Shown in pieces: positions 8,804 to 19,737 of a stretch of 64,000 bases of DNA. Source of the stretch: Solanum dulcamara (lineage: Eukaryota; Streptophyta; Magnoliopsida; Solanales; Solanaceae); the NCBI RefSeq assembly GCF_947179165.1, contig NC_077238.1:72110757-72174756 (forward strand), in the 5' to 3' direction. The stretch's first letter is position 1, and each line of letters starts with the position of its first letter. Under the pieces are notes generated by a model. The model had not been told where the DNA came from, did no database searches, and saw only the letters and a list, made by a program, of their open reading frames with translations. The position numbers and the translations under genes were made by a program.

Positions 8804-11634
8804 TGTCATGACCTGAATCCCGGCCATGATGGTGCATACTATAAAGATTAGACATGATGGTGCTTACTATAACCCCCGAGTAGGCAAGCCAAATCCAAGT
8901 CAAACGAAAGTAAAATCTTAATCTAAATAACATAAAAAAGTGGAAGAAAAAAGAATATAACAAAAGAAAAGTCGAGTCAGGGTACATATATGAAAATACG
9001 ATACAAAATATATAAAAGGCTCGATAATGACAATAACAAATGGCAAACTGACACTAGACCAAACCCTGGACCTAGTGTCCTCTATATAGGAGCTATTAAG
9101 TAAAAATCAAACAATGTGTAATTATACAAAACATATCTAACTATGCAAAAGTGCAAATGTAAGTCAGTATAAAAGAGGAAAAGTAGCAAGTCTCTGAACG
9201 CCGGGAGCTCACCAAAATCCGAATCTGAAACTGCTAAGGATGATCAGGCGCGCGCTGAGGGGGGGCTCAAACTGGGAGCTGCATCAAAAAGATGCAGAAA
9301 AATAGTAAGATTACCATAACATGGGGTACTCAGTAGGCATCATAGGCCGACCAAGCTTAGAAAGAATAAATATATAATAAGCAGTACGATGATACTAATA
9401 ACAATAAGAGAGGAGCATAAACTATAAATATGGGGAAAAGGGTACGTGAATAATCATATGGTAATCAAGTAAGTCCGATCAATCATGTAATCACATCAAT
9501 AATCTCAACTGGTAAGATACCGGGAGAATGTATAATTGTAACTCGTAGTTAAGGCTCAATATCCTCCAAAAGTATCAGGAAGCACCCAGAATAACCCTTG
9601 AGCTCATCAAATAATAGGGCACCCGGAATCATACATCGAGCTCATCAATATTAAAATAATAACCCAAAATATGTATCAACAGGACTTCTGTAATCCACAC
9701 CTCAAGCTTATAAAATGAAATAAAGTGTAGCCCAAAGTCAAAAAAAGGGTCGCCCAGAATCATACCTCGAGCTTATCAACTATGAATTTTCATAAATAAG
9801 ATATCACCGGTTTCCCTTAAATCCCTCCTATTTATTCATCAATCAAATTTCCTATTATCATCTTTTACTCTTTCATTTAAGCAGGGCTTTTAACACCAGC
9901 CAGGTAAATAAGGCAAATAGTAAGTCAAAAATCATATGACACTCACCTAAGACTTTGTTATACTAAAAGCATAGCCTCGGACCCAATATTTCAATATCAT
10001 AAGGAACCAATGCATAAGCATAAGCCAAAAATCATATCAAGTGACCAACCGAAACCATACAAGTCAACCAAGTGGCATCCTAAGTTCAAATCACCTAGGA
10101 GCAAGTTCTAAAGACTCTAAACTATGTAAACAAGTCAAGATATCACCTAGACTAACGATCCAACAACTAAAACCCCAACTAGTCATCAACTCCAAATTTC
10201 TCAATAGGATATCAACACTTAAATCACCACACTAATCATGATTACAACTCAAAAGATACCAAGTCTAGCTAAGCCAAATCTAACAAGAGTAAGCCATAAC
10301 GTACCTCGAAGTCGGAACCGCACCAAAACTGCTAGACTTTAGTCTTTCCTTTTTAAGCTGCCTCTGAATGATGCTACTCTATCAAATTATAGAAGAACAC
10401 ATCAAAACAAGGAAAACGATACCCATATTATTATAATTAAAAACAAAATTAAAAGCGGGTCAAAATTTGACATTGGGACCCGCATATGAAATCGAAAAAT
10501 ACACTCCATCACAAGGTCCCAAATGACTCTAGCAACTTCTATCCCAAAAATGGGCACATTCTGAGCACCGAAAGAGCTCAAAAAATCTCACAAAATTCAA
10601 GACCTAGAATAGTACAAAATGCAAGAAACAATAAAATTTACACGCAACTTACAAGGTTTTTAGGACGGAAAAAGTATTTCAAAATGTTCCCGCAATAATA
10701 CCGAACTGACTAGAATAAAAATGATCGAAAATGGCCAAGAATTGCTCTCCAAAAACACTCTTTTTCAAAGTCCCAAAATGGGACTTAGACTACTGAAAAT
10801 GGGCATTTAATTCACTGGATTCAGGATTTTTGTTCATCGAGATCGCGAGGCTCTATCCCACGATCGCGAGACCCGAACAAATTACCCTTCTCTATCGTGA
10901 CACTCATCCTCGCGATTGCGAAGACCAATGACCCTCCTCTTCGCAATTACGACCCCTGGCTCATGAACGTGAAGGGCATCGTGGGCTGCAACCAACAGTT
11001 CAACTGTTGCTAAACTTTGAGGAATGTGATTTATCTCCAATGGGAGTCTGGAATTCATTTGAAAGCCCGCGAATGCAAACAGACTATGCTACCTAACTGG
11101 AAACGGCATTACGAGCTCAACGGAATTGATGGATTTCCCAATTGAGTTCGTTTCAAAAGAATGTTGACAAAAGTTAAAGAATTTCAAAGAAAATATATAA
11201 AATGCACAACGGCCAAAAAACTCATTTCGATCACCTCGGCAATGATGGAATTTTTATCCGAGCGCATTTACTCAAAATGTTGATCGAAGTCAAACCTTGG
11301 CAAAAAATTAAAGTTAAAATGGAAAAACCACCTAAACTCAAAACGAAGACTCCAAAACCTAAAACAACCTTCCTCCTAGACCAAAATGGACCTTCCAAAG
11401 CTGATGGAACAGTCGAAATACTCATACGACGTCTAAATTTCTAAGAGTTGACTAAAATCAACTCTTTCAAACCTTTAGCCTCAAAAATGGCCAAACCACC
11501 TCAAAACTCAACCAAATACCTTAGAGAGCGTGACATCCATCCCAACACAACATAAAAGCTATAAAGAAGTTACAAGAAGGGGTAAAATTGTAAAAACATA
11601 AAATGGCATGAAAATGACCTTGGAGGTTATTACA
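8804..11634 (-). mobile_element. Solo-LTR-like insertion inside gypsy A protease
   Basis: 2.83 kb with TG...CA ends ('TGTCATGACC' to 'GGTTATTACA'; minus start TGTAATAACC), inserted where the protease coding sequence should be continuous. Compare gypsy C at 52020, where 'accatggctgacttag' is uninterrupted. The ends resemble those of the solo LTR at 41142-42830 (TGTAATGAC...CGTGACA), suggesting a related gypsy family. The flanking 'catgt' and 'atggt' are an imperfect target duplication. No coding domain was found; the ORFs inside (10041, 10486, 11202, 8742) are unsupported. A block at 10830-10980 has reiterated 'cgcgatcg/tcgcgag' motifs. Confidence 0.65.
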
Positions 11635-13132
11635 ATGGTGTCTTTGTGATAGATAGACACATTGCAATCTCTTTAGACCCTCTCTACTAAGATAGACTCA
11701 CCAATAGGAGTAGCTACAATGAAAGGTTCAAGAAGACACTCAAAAGTTCTATCAAATCTACTAGCCACGTAAGGAGATATAAATGATAATGTGGAACCCG
11801 GATCCATCAAAACATAATAATCAAGAGTAAAGACTCAATTCATACCCATCACAACATTTGAAGAGTTCTCCTGATCTTGACAGCTACCCATAGAATATAG
11901 ACTGTTTGAACCTCTGCCCGTACCTGAAGTGGTACCTCTCTGATTACCTCTAGCAGGTGGTGCCATAGTAGAAGACTAGACTCTGTTGCCCCATGTTGGA
12001 CACTCTCTCTGAAAATGGCCCACTTGGCCACATTTGTAACATCTATTCCTTCTCTCTCTGCACTCTTCCAAATAGAGCTTACCATACTTTCCACAAGGTG
12101 GCCTTTCCCTTTGAACCTTAATCCATACTAGCTTAGTATTGAGAACCCTGGGCTTTAGAATTATAGGGACTCTGTACTTTTTGATCATACCTGTTATGCG
12201 GCATTGGTACACTTAACACTGATGGAGCATAGTTGGAAGACCTCTTCTGAAAAAAGGATCTGTTTCCCTTACTTTGCCTCTGTTCATTCTCATTCCCAAC
12301 TGATTTTGCCTTCTTGCTCAAGTGCTCTTCCTTGTCTTTCCTCTTATCATCATCTAGCTGTTGCGCATATACTATTAACCTGGAAATATCAATGTCAGAA
12401 ATAAGCAATGATGTCTTGCACTCCTTCTTCACATGTTTGCCCAAACCGCAGACAACTATCCTCATCTTAGATCTCATATTAGTAACTATATCTGATGTAT
12501 ATCTAGAAAGCTTGATGAACTTAAGGCTGTACTCCTTCACAGTTAGCATTTCTTGCTGTAAATTTATGAACTCTTCTGCTTTTCATTCCTTTAACTTCCT
12601 GGGAAAGAAGTGATCAAGGAATATTTCCTCGAACTCATCCCAAATAGCAGGCTCCGCATCTTTATCTCTATCCTTTATACTAGACATTAGCAACATCCTT
12701 GAGCTGATAGAAAACCAACTCAACCCCCTCAATTTCAGTAGCATGCATTGTTTTTGGTATTTTTCACATCTTATCAATAAAGTTATGGGGGTCCTTCTCA
12801 GCCTTAGAACCCGTGAAAAGTGGTGGGTTCATTCTCAAGAAGTCTCTAATCCTTGTGGAAATAGATGTCTCTTGAGAACTAGAGCTAGGAGCTGGTGAAC
12901 GCTGGCTACCATTTTGGATAGCTACCAATTGAGTGAGCATAGCAATCACTTCTTGGAAATCAGCCTCTGAAGTTGGTGTAGGCTGAGTAGTAGGCTCTTG
13001 AGGTGCCTTAGTAAACCTTGCAGGCTGGCCCCTAGTTCTCACTCCTGATGGTAGGGGCATATCTAGTTGTGGACCCTCGATATTGGCGGCGTTCCTCTGG
13101 CTAGCAGTACGTTTAGGAGGCATTATCTGCAA
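11635..13132 (-). pseudogene. Gypsy A gag (capsid + zinc knuckle) and start of protease
   Basis: Starts at 13132 (MQIMPPKRTASQRN) or, more family-like, the second ATG at 13123 (MPPKRTASQRN). 12764-13132 holds the Pro/Thr-rich N-terminus followed by 'FLRMNPPLFTGSKAEKDPHNFID', typical of Retrotrans_gag. The frame then shifts at ~12770 to 'WDEFEEIFLDHFFPRKLKE' and again to 12133-12549 (EYSLKFIKLSRYTSDIV). A CCHC knuckle, CYKCGQVGHFQREC, lies near 12010-12055. 11635-11850 holds protease-linker sequence broken by the 2.8-kb insertion. At least two frameshifts and one stop make this a pseudogene. It is the first reading frame after the 5' LTR and PBS. Confidence 0.85.
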
Positions 13133-13300
13133 GTGTGTAATGCATGAATGAGGAAGAAACTTTCAGAGTTAAACTCTTTAGCACGGACTCAGAGTGTGAA
13201 GAAACGAAATAATTTCCTAATGTCCTATAGCCTCTTAATTATAAGTGTGGTGTATAACACACTCATAAGCCAGACTCTACTAGACCAACTTCATAAACTT

Positions 13301-13320
13301 CCTAGGACTCTAATACTAAG
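13301..13320 (-). other. Primer-binding site of gypsy A
   Basis: On the minus strand 'cttagtattagagtcctagg' follows the LTR end directly. Gypsy C has 'cttggtattagagcacagag' at the same place (50351-50370). The pattern resembles the tRNA-Met-type TGGTATNAGAGC primer site, here mutated. Confidence 0.6.
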
Positions 13321-14887
13321 TTTTTCATGCCCGAAAGGGTACCCTAGGCGTGGATGGCACTCGAAGGCCATTCATTGTCCCCAAGTGAACCACTTGATCT
13401 GATCACACATTTAATCATTTAGTGGAAGACTCAACATGATTTTAAAAGACATTCAAGTGGGCTAACCAAATCAACATTTCGAGAAGAATAATGTATTCAA
13501 AATAAATCTCAAATAAACTCCATATCATAAGGATAGTATTGAAAATCAAAACATCTACTCGACACTATTATCTATCTATCTATAAAACATCTATCACTAT
13601 CAAGAATATGCCAATGAAAAGCTCATGGCTACCCCAAAGAAAATACTCAAATACTCAAAATAAAAGGTAATAACTCAATAGTGCCTCTGGATGCATAAAG
13701 GACTCACCAAAAACTTGAGAGTAGAAATGATCTTCAATGATGCGTCTGTTAAAGATCTCTAATACCTATATCTGCATCATGAAACAATGCAAGTCAAATG
13801 GCATCAGTACATGGAATGTACGAGTATATAAAATAGCAGGATGAAACATGCATCAAGGTAGAATAATATCAATTCAAATATCTCAAACCAAAAAGATGAA
13901 AAACTCAATAAGGATGTCATACGTCTTAAGCAAGAGTATGGTTTAGATAGAGTACAATCATATACAATCTAATCCAATCCACTTAGAGTACTATCAAGAC
14001 CTATATGGGGGTTGTCTCATCCGACAACTATTTCTTATGAGCCAGTGATGGTACAACAAGCCAATATAGTTGCCACGTCCGTTCAATACCTAGCCAGGGT
14101 AAGAACGAATCAAACCAATCATGGATCCAAAACCAATCAAGTCCTATCATGTCAGGACAATAAATTAGAAAAAATCCAACTTAATGGTTCAATCCTCTAA
14201 TATATTTGGCGATGTAGTTATTAGGTTCGAGTTTTTACTTAATCTTACCCAAGTCAGTGTTCGATACTCCTCCCAAGAATCGAAGCTCATATGATAGTCA
14301 ATCAAAATCAAAACCAAATCAATGTCTCAATTAGACTCTTATCAGATCATCAATTCTATCAAATCCATCTTTTCAACCAATCAATTTCCCCAATCATGTA
14401 TTTAAAAGAAGTTTGGACAACCATTTATGATAACATTTAGTTGAGACCATTCACTTGGGTTCAATTATTCACTTATAAAGGACTATCAAGTTTACGAACA
14501 CTATCATCATGCTCACATCCTAATCAGAATCATCCATTCACAAATTCAAGGTTCTAGACTCAATCCTTAGTATATATATTCAATATACATCATCATGTTG
14601 TTAGGGTTTATAAAATAGGTAGTTCAAATAATTTGTTCAAGAATCTAATTCGAGGAAAAGCATTAATTTCTCATTAATCAGTAAAATATATTAATTTTGA
14701 GAAAAAAATTCTGAAGAAACACAATCCTAGGGACTCAATTCAGTCACAATCAATCTATCAAAATAATGGGTACATGGAGGAACAAAGTCCATAATTTAGT
14801 TCAGTCTTACATACATTGAAAATCAAAGGAATGATCGAAACTCAAAGGGATTGCTCAAATACCTTGAACCCTAGCTTTCTTTGTTTT

Positions 14888-15353
14888 CTCCAATCGCTTC
14901 TCTCAAGAAAGTACAAGTGTGAATGAGAGAAAAACCCTATTAGGTATGATAATGGGCTGATTTTTAGTCCCTGAACGTGCAGGGTTCAATTGAGAAAAAG
15001 TGGGGAAAGATCGAAATTCCCTTTATTAAAACTGGGCGGGCAACCTTCACTAAAGGACACCACGGTCCGTACTGGTGTTTCTGGTCCTCAACATGAGCAT
15101 GGGTCATGATTTGACCTTTTCTCCAATCGCTTCTCTCAAGAAAGTACAAGTGTGAATGAGAGAAATACCCTATTGGATATGATAATGGGCTGATTTTTAG
15201 TCCCTGAACGTGCAGGGTTCAGTTGGGAAAAAGTGGGGAAAAATCGGAATTCCCTTTATTAAAACTGGGCGGGCAACCTTCACTAAAGGACATCACATTC
15301 TATGCTGGTGGTTTTGGTCCTGAACATGAGCATGGGTCATGATTTAACCTTTT
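14888..15353. repeat. 233-bp tandem duplication within the LTR
   Basis: 'ctccaatcgcttctctcaag' begins at 14888 and again at 15121, and the sequence that follows is nearly identical up to 'gatttgacctttt'/'gatttaacctttt'. It occurs once in the sister LTR (near 4930), so the duplication arose after integration. Confidence 0.8.
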
Positions 15354-15483
15354 TGGAGGCCACCACAGTTTGTTATGCTCACCACGGTTTATGGTGGGTG
15401 TCGTGGATAGGGACTTAGGCTAGTTTAGGGAGAGGTGTCCACCACGGAGACCACCACAACTTGTGGTGGTCACCACGGGGGTG

Positions 15484-15619
15484 GTCCTCGCATATGTCAA
15501 AGGTCCTAGGGGTCGGGCTCATAGAGGGCTTCATGAACCGTGATAATGGTTGTCCTTGCATATGTCAAAGGTCCTAGGGGTCGGGCTCATGGAGGGCTTC
15601 ACGAACCGTGATAAGCACT
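15484..15619. repeat. 68-bp tandem duplication within the LTR
   Basis: 'gtcctcgcatatgtcaaagg' at 15484 and 'gtccttgcatatgtcaaagg' at 15552; each continues through 'gtcgggctcat' to 'ccgtgataa'. Confidence 0.8.
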
Positions 15620-15791
15620 ACTGGCCATAGAGCCTTCCGTGGTCCCTTTCTTACCTTATCTCCGGCTTGCCAGGCCTTTTTACGGGCACTCTTCACGGTA
15701 TGGCCCATGAAGGGTCTCGTGGCTAGCCTTTGGTGCAAATATTTTAGATCATTCAGTGTTAGTTTAGGCTAAGGACTTCGGAGGTGTTACA

Positions 15792-16197
15792 ATCTTTGAT
15801 TTAATGAAAAGACAACCCCTCTTTACACTTGTTCAAGCAATAATAAAGCTCGATAATGAAAAAAGAAACTCTTGAACGGAAGAAATTTGTGGAAGAAGTA
15901 CAATTGGCAGAGAGGTAAAAATTCAAAAATCTTAGATTGTTAGATCAAGCTTTTAATCATTCTTCTTTTCATCGAGAAGACAAATGTGAATCATATGAAA
16001 GGCTTGAATACTTGGGCGACTCAGTGATAATACTGCTAATAGCTAAAGAGTATTATTTTTTACACCCTTATTTGCCCCCGAAAACATGGACTCGGCTGCG
16101 GAAGGCCAACATGGATACATAAAAATTTGCTAGGGTAGACGTCAAATACGACATCCATAAGGAGTTACGGCACATGAAACCTCTACTTTAGGATCAA
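15792..16197 (+). pseudogene. RTL copy 1: exon fragment of a ribonuclease III-like (RTL-type) gene
   Basis: The frame at 15937-16122 encodes LDQAFNHSSFHREDKCESYERLEYLGDSVIILLIAKEYYFLHP. This is the N-terminal half of a plant RNase III-like domain (HSS..., then the signature YERLEYLGDSV with its acidic residue and G-D). It continues past a stop into '.KFARVDVKYDIHKEL', which matches the KLARVAVK...KYLR stretch of RTL proteins. The exon ends in a good donor, 'caa|gtaagtg', at 16197/16198. The second acidic catalytic motif would lie in a later exon not present here. The 5' end is cut off by gypsy A and a stop precedes the domain (~15916). Family: RTL2/RTL3-like by motif, from memory. A pseudogene or exon fragment. 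Confidence 0.75.
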
Positions 16198-17055
16198 GTA
16201 AGTGAAAAAAAAGTCTTGCTTCATTTGTTACTTTTTTATCAGCAATTTTTTATATGTATTTTAAATAGTTAGTATTTTGATTTATGGTATTTTTAATATG
16301 ATTTAATTTGTCGTTTAATTAATTTTCTGATCATTGACATAGTTTCACAAAATTAAAAGCTTTATCAAAAGTTGGTAGATCAAGTGTCAATAGCTTTCTA
16401 TTTTCACTTTATTATTTTACTTTTAGTCATGTTTATAAATGCACATATATTTCACATTTTCAAAGAATTTTTTGTATTTAATAATTCTATTCATAATATT
16501 CTTTTTGTATTCACTACTTTTGGTCACATTTGCAACTTTAAACTCCTAGACTATTCTACAAAATGAACTTATATTTTTCACAGTTATTCTTTTTATTACT
16601 TTTTACACGAATATGCTTCATTGAATGTTATAGATCGACCGAATAATTTTACATAAATTAGCATGGGATACATGAGCAACGTACGTGTCCAACTCAAGTA
16701 TGTCTTGAAATATGTAATTGTCTCATAGTTGAAATCAAACTATGTTTTTTCTAAAATAGAAAACCTTAAAGCATCATTCTACACGCCATCAATATCTTCT
16801 TGTTGTCTATATTGTCAACATCATTGTACATTTTTATAGAAAAATTCTACCTTGTTCTGATCAATTGTTAATATCTCTATCAACCTTGCAATATTTAAGT
16901 CATTGTTACCTACAAACACCTCTATTGAAATAATTTATCCCTTGATACATGTGATATATCCATAAAAGAAGAAGAAGAAAAAGAGTCTGATGGTACTCCA
17001 TTGGATTATTTATGGTTAAACGCGATTAACCGATCACATCATGCTCAATTAAATT
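16198..17055 (+). repeat. RTL-unit intron remnant and upstream region of the next copy
   Basis: After the donor comes ~370 bp of AT-rich intron-like sequence (to about 16570). Then follows the family upstream block ('gatcgaccgaataatt', 'catcaatatcttcttgttg', 'agaagaagaagaaaaagag', 'gatcacatcatgctcaatt') leading to the ATG of copy 2. The same block is found, diverged, in the minus copies (19738-20280, 36441-36945). The 64-aa ORF at 16372 is AT-rich and unsupported. Confidence 0.6.
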
Positions 17056-17489
17056 ATGGACACAAATGATAATTTGGATTGTATCTTCGACGTATTGGAA
17101 AGAAAACCCCTCTTTAAACTTGATCAAAGCCATAATCAAGCTTGATAATGAAAAAAGAAACTCTTGAATGGAAGAAATTTGTGGAAGAAGTACAAGAGGC
17201 GGTGGGGTACAAATTCAAAAGTCTTAGATTGTTATATCAAGCTTTTATTCATTCTTCTTTTCATCGAGAAGACAAATGTTACTCATACGAAAGAGTTGAA
17301 TACTTGGGTGACTCAGTGATAATTCTGTTGATAGCTAAAGAGCATTATTTTTTACACCCTTATTTTGTCCTGAAAACATGGACTCGGCTGTGGACGGCCA
17401 ACACGGATACATAAAAACTTGCTAGGATAGTCGTCAAATACGACTTCCATAAGGAGTTATGAAACATGAAACCTCTACTTTAGGATCAA
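17056..17489 (+). pseudogene. RTL copy 2: ribonuclease III-like exon
   Basis: The family ATG is at 17056 (MDTNDNLDCIFDVLERKPLF). That frame ends at 17143 after an indel. The RNase III frame reopens at ATG 17148 and runs to 17414: KKETLEWKKFVEEVQEAVGYKFKS, LYQAFIHSSFHREDKC, YERVEYLGDSVIILLIAKEH. A stop replaces the residue after 'ANTDT', and the splice donor has changed from gtaagt to gaaagt. RNase III-like RTL proteins cleave double-stranded RNA in small-RNA and rRNA processing, but this fragment lacks the second catalytic motif and any dsRNA-binding domain. It has the best preserved 5' structure of the plus-strand copies, yet is a pseudogene. Confidence 0.75.
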
Positions 17490-17860
17490 GAAAGTGACAA
17501 AAAAAAGTCTTGCTTCATTTGTTATGTTTTTATCAGTGATTTTTTATGTCTTTTAAATATTTAGTATTGTGATTTATTGTATTTTTCGAATGTTATTTCA
17601 TTTGTCGTTTCATTTATTGTCTGATCATTGACATAGTTTCACAAAATTAAAAGCTTTATCAAAAGTTGGTTGATCAAGTTTCAATAGCTTTTTATTTTCA
17701 TTTTATTATTTTACTTGTGGTCATGTTTATAAACGTACATCTATTTTACATTTTCAAAGAAATTTCTCTATTTAACAATTCTATTCATAATACTCTTTTT
17801 GTATTCACTACTTTTCGTCACATTTAGAACTTTAAACTCCTAGACTATAATTGTTTTTGG
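17490..17860 (+). repeat. RTL-unit intron remnant
   Basis: AT-rich, collinear with 16198-16560, 22215-22634 and 38630-38960 ('tagtttcacaaaattaaaagctttatc', 'gtcatgtttataaa.gtacatctat'). Nothing coding is seen. Confidence 0.6.
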
Positions 17861-17869
17861 CCATTAGGC

Positions 17870-18660
17870 TCATTATTTATTCTAAAATCATCTAAATAAG
17901 TCCAAAAAGATGGTCTAAGAAAGACCAACCCATGAAACAAATAAATTCAACTAAAAATAAGAATAAAAAACAAAAAACAAAAAACAAAAAGGCCCTGCCT
18001 CTTTGAGTTGTTCCCTTATGACTTTGTTTGTTGAAGAAAGCAGATAGGAAACTAGTGTTTCCTCTTTAATTCATCTCCTGAACAAGCTAAGCTTGCCAGA
18101 AACTCTTGATTTTGTTTGTAATCATAATCTTCAAGTTGATCCAAACAAGGTGTGTATCTGTTTCCATTGAATCTTATTTCTTCATTTTTCATCTTAAATC
18201 TTCTTTCTCTGAATTCCTCCTCGTTGTCGAACTAAATGAGTTATGTCGGTGTTTCTCCGGGGAAAGATTATCACTTCTCATCCTGGTATGCCTATCTTGG
18301 TCTCAGAGTGCCCAAGTGTTGGTTCCTCTACAGTGAGGTTTTTTCCATATAACTCCATTCTTCAAAATTTTGGTGAGTACCTCCCATTTTTTATGCTTGA
18401 CTAGTGTTTGAATCGCCATCTCTATTTCATTTGTTAATCCTGTTTTTCCTTTCCGAGTCCAGAAGTTCAAGAGGAGATGCAAAATTATGTTCAGAAATGG
18501 ATCATTTTCATGTTGTAATGGCTAGTATGCCGGTAAGATATTTATTGTCTGACTTCCATTTGTTGAAGTTGTGTTTCTTGAATCCCACCAAAATTGATTT
18601 ATCTATTTTTTTGTTATAGTTGGCTTCATTTTCTTGTACCCTTGAAGAATAAATTCTGTT
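17870..18660 (+). pseudogene. Gene fragment X, copy 1 (several exon-like segments, unidentified)
   Basis: Matches 38965-39520. Exon-like 1 starts at 18078, where copy 2 has ATG but this copy has CTG, and reads through LSLPETLDFVCNHNLQVDPNK to a donor 'aag|gtgtgt'. Exon-like 2 (about 18250-18371) reads GKIITSHPGMPILVSECPSVGSSTV...ILQNF and ends in a strong donor 'ttg|gtgagt'. Exon-like 3 (18463-18532) lies between 'gtccag' and 'gtaaga' and reads SSRGDAKLCSEMDHFHVVMASMP. An acceptor-like 'ttgttatag' at 18619 opens a possible exon 4. The spacing and splice signals look like a genuine plant gene 5' part carried into the repeat. I do not recognise the protein. The lost start and missing downstream exons argue for a pseudogene. 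Confidence 0.5.
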
Positions 18661-18784
18661 GTCCACTATTTTATCATGACTTGTGAGAACTGAAGGCCTT
18701 CTAAATTTATACCTGCAACATTAGCAAAAAGTCTCCACAACTTTACAGTTGTATGGGAGGTTAGAAAAAGGTGAGACATAGTCT
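18655..18784 (-). mobile_element. L1-type LINE fragment
   Basis: Matches 40434-40560 of the larger LINE copy ('ttttatcatgacttg', 'gtatgggaggttagaaaaag'). It lies downstream of X as in the second block, but about 0.9 kb is missing on its left side and the rest of the LINE on its right. This indicates a large deletion joining it to gypsy B. Confidence 0.7.
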
Positions 18785-19737
18785 CTGATCTAGTTTCTTC
18801 ATGATCTACTCCTAGGAATTCCTACGTTTTAGCTTTTCCATGTATTTTCATATGCATTCATAAGTTGATTTTAAGCTATTTTTATGTTGAGTTTGAAAAT
18901 CTCATTGTTTATGCATTTTAAATGTGTCATTGCATTCATGTTGGTTGATAATCCACTTTTCATGTCTTTTCTTATCTAGTTGAATCAATTCGAGGATGAA
19001 TGTTCCCAAGAAGAGATATGTAAGACCCCAAAAATTGAAAAATCGGAACAAGGAAAAATTGCAGAAAAATTTATCTGGTGTAGGGCTGTACGAGCTAACC
19101 TATGGGCCATAGGAAGTCCTACGGGCTAGAGGAAGGCATTCATAGGAAGCCTGGCAAATTGGAGAGAATTGGAAGTTGAGTAACGAGCCCATTTGATGGC
19201 TGTAAAAGTTATAACGAGCCGTAGCTAGGGCTCGTAGGAAAGCATGTGATTTGAGAAAATGGCTAAGTGTTGTTTTGTATTACGAGTGGCATCTACGAAT
19301 CATATAAGATCCTATGGTCCGTAGATGGGGATCGAAGTAAGGCCCCAAAGAAAAGAAAATTTGGCTAAGTGTGAGACTGATCGACGAATGGGTTCTACAA
19401 ACCGTAGAAGATCCTACGATCCGTAGAAAGGGTCGTAGGTGAGATTCAGAGACTTGGTGTGTTTTCTATGCAGGAGGAGAGGGTCTTACAGACAATAGGG
19501 AGTTCTACGATTCGTAGGTACCTTCTGTAGGTAAGTGATTCAGAGAGTCCAATTCTTGTACCCATGATGGATGAAGTCCTTTTAAGATCCATAGACTTTC
19601 CTACGACCTGTGGGAACAGGGTCGTAGTTTAATTCAAGTAACCCAATTTTTTGACACTTCGTATCTATGAGTGGAAGTTGATGATCCATAGGATGACCTA
19701 CGACTCGTAGGTCCCACCGGTAGTTTTTAATGAGGGT
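18785..19737 (+). mobile_element. Gypsy B 3' end: 3' UTR plus truncated LTR
   Basis: Collinear with 34541-36440 without the TRIM insertion. The LTR starts TGTAAGACC at 19019, right after a purine-rich 'cccaagaagagata' tract. It contains many short palindromic pieces of the type 'cctacgactcgtagg'. It ends abruptly in 'aatgaggg' joined to RTL sequence at 19738. The identical junction occurs at 36440/36441, so the fusion predates the duplication of this block. Confidence 0.75.

Larger units (their letters stand above)
3410..15791 (-). mobile_element. Degenerate Ty3/gypsy (chromovirus-type) retrotransposon 'A' with nested insertion
   Basis: Two collinear LTRs (3410-5561 and about 13322-15791) bracket gag and pol remnants reading on the minus strand in the order gag, zinc knuckle, protease, RT, RNase H, integrase. 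The LTR starts TGTAACACC (minus). A PPT-like 'ccttaggaggagatat' precedes the 3' LTR, and a PBS-like sequence follows the 5' LTR. All ORFs carry stops and frameshifts. A 2.8-kb insertion (8804-11634) splits the protease. The element sits inside an RTL unit: left flank 3263-3409 and right flank 15792 onward match consecutive parts of the unit at 16796-17480, with a short piece missing. No clean 5-bp target duplication is visible. Confidence 0.85.
13322..15791 (-). repeat. 5' LTR of gypsy A, enlarged by internal duplications
   Basis: About 2.47 kb against ~2.15 kb for the 3' LTR. Most of the excess is explained by two tandem duplications (14888-15353 and 15484-15619) absent from the other LTR. 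Substitutions and small indels throughout imply an old insertion. The ORFs 14012-14200 and 14964-15149 are LTR shadows. Confidence 0.8.

Noticed and set aside
10830..10980. Repeated 'cgcgatcg' text as a possible regulatory palindrome array
   Set aside because: Similar GC-rich reiterations are common inside Solanaceae gypsy LTRs; nothing links it to a gene here.
11202..11444. 80-aa ORF (basic, Lys/Pro-rich) inside the 2.8-kb insert
   Set aside because: It lies in LTR-like sequence, overlaps an antisense ORF, and has no domain or conserved start.
15937..17414. Functional ribonuclease III gene
   Set aside because: Stops, a mutated donor in copy 2, no second catalytic motif and no dsRNA-binding domain; only exon fragments are present.
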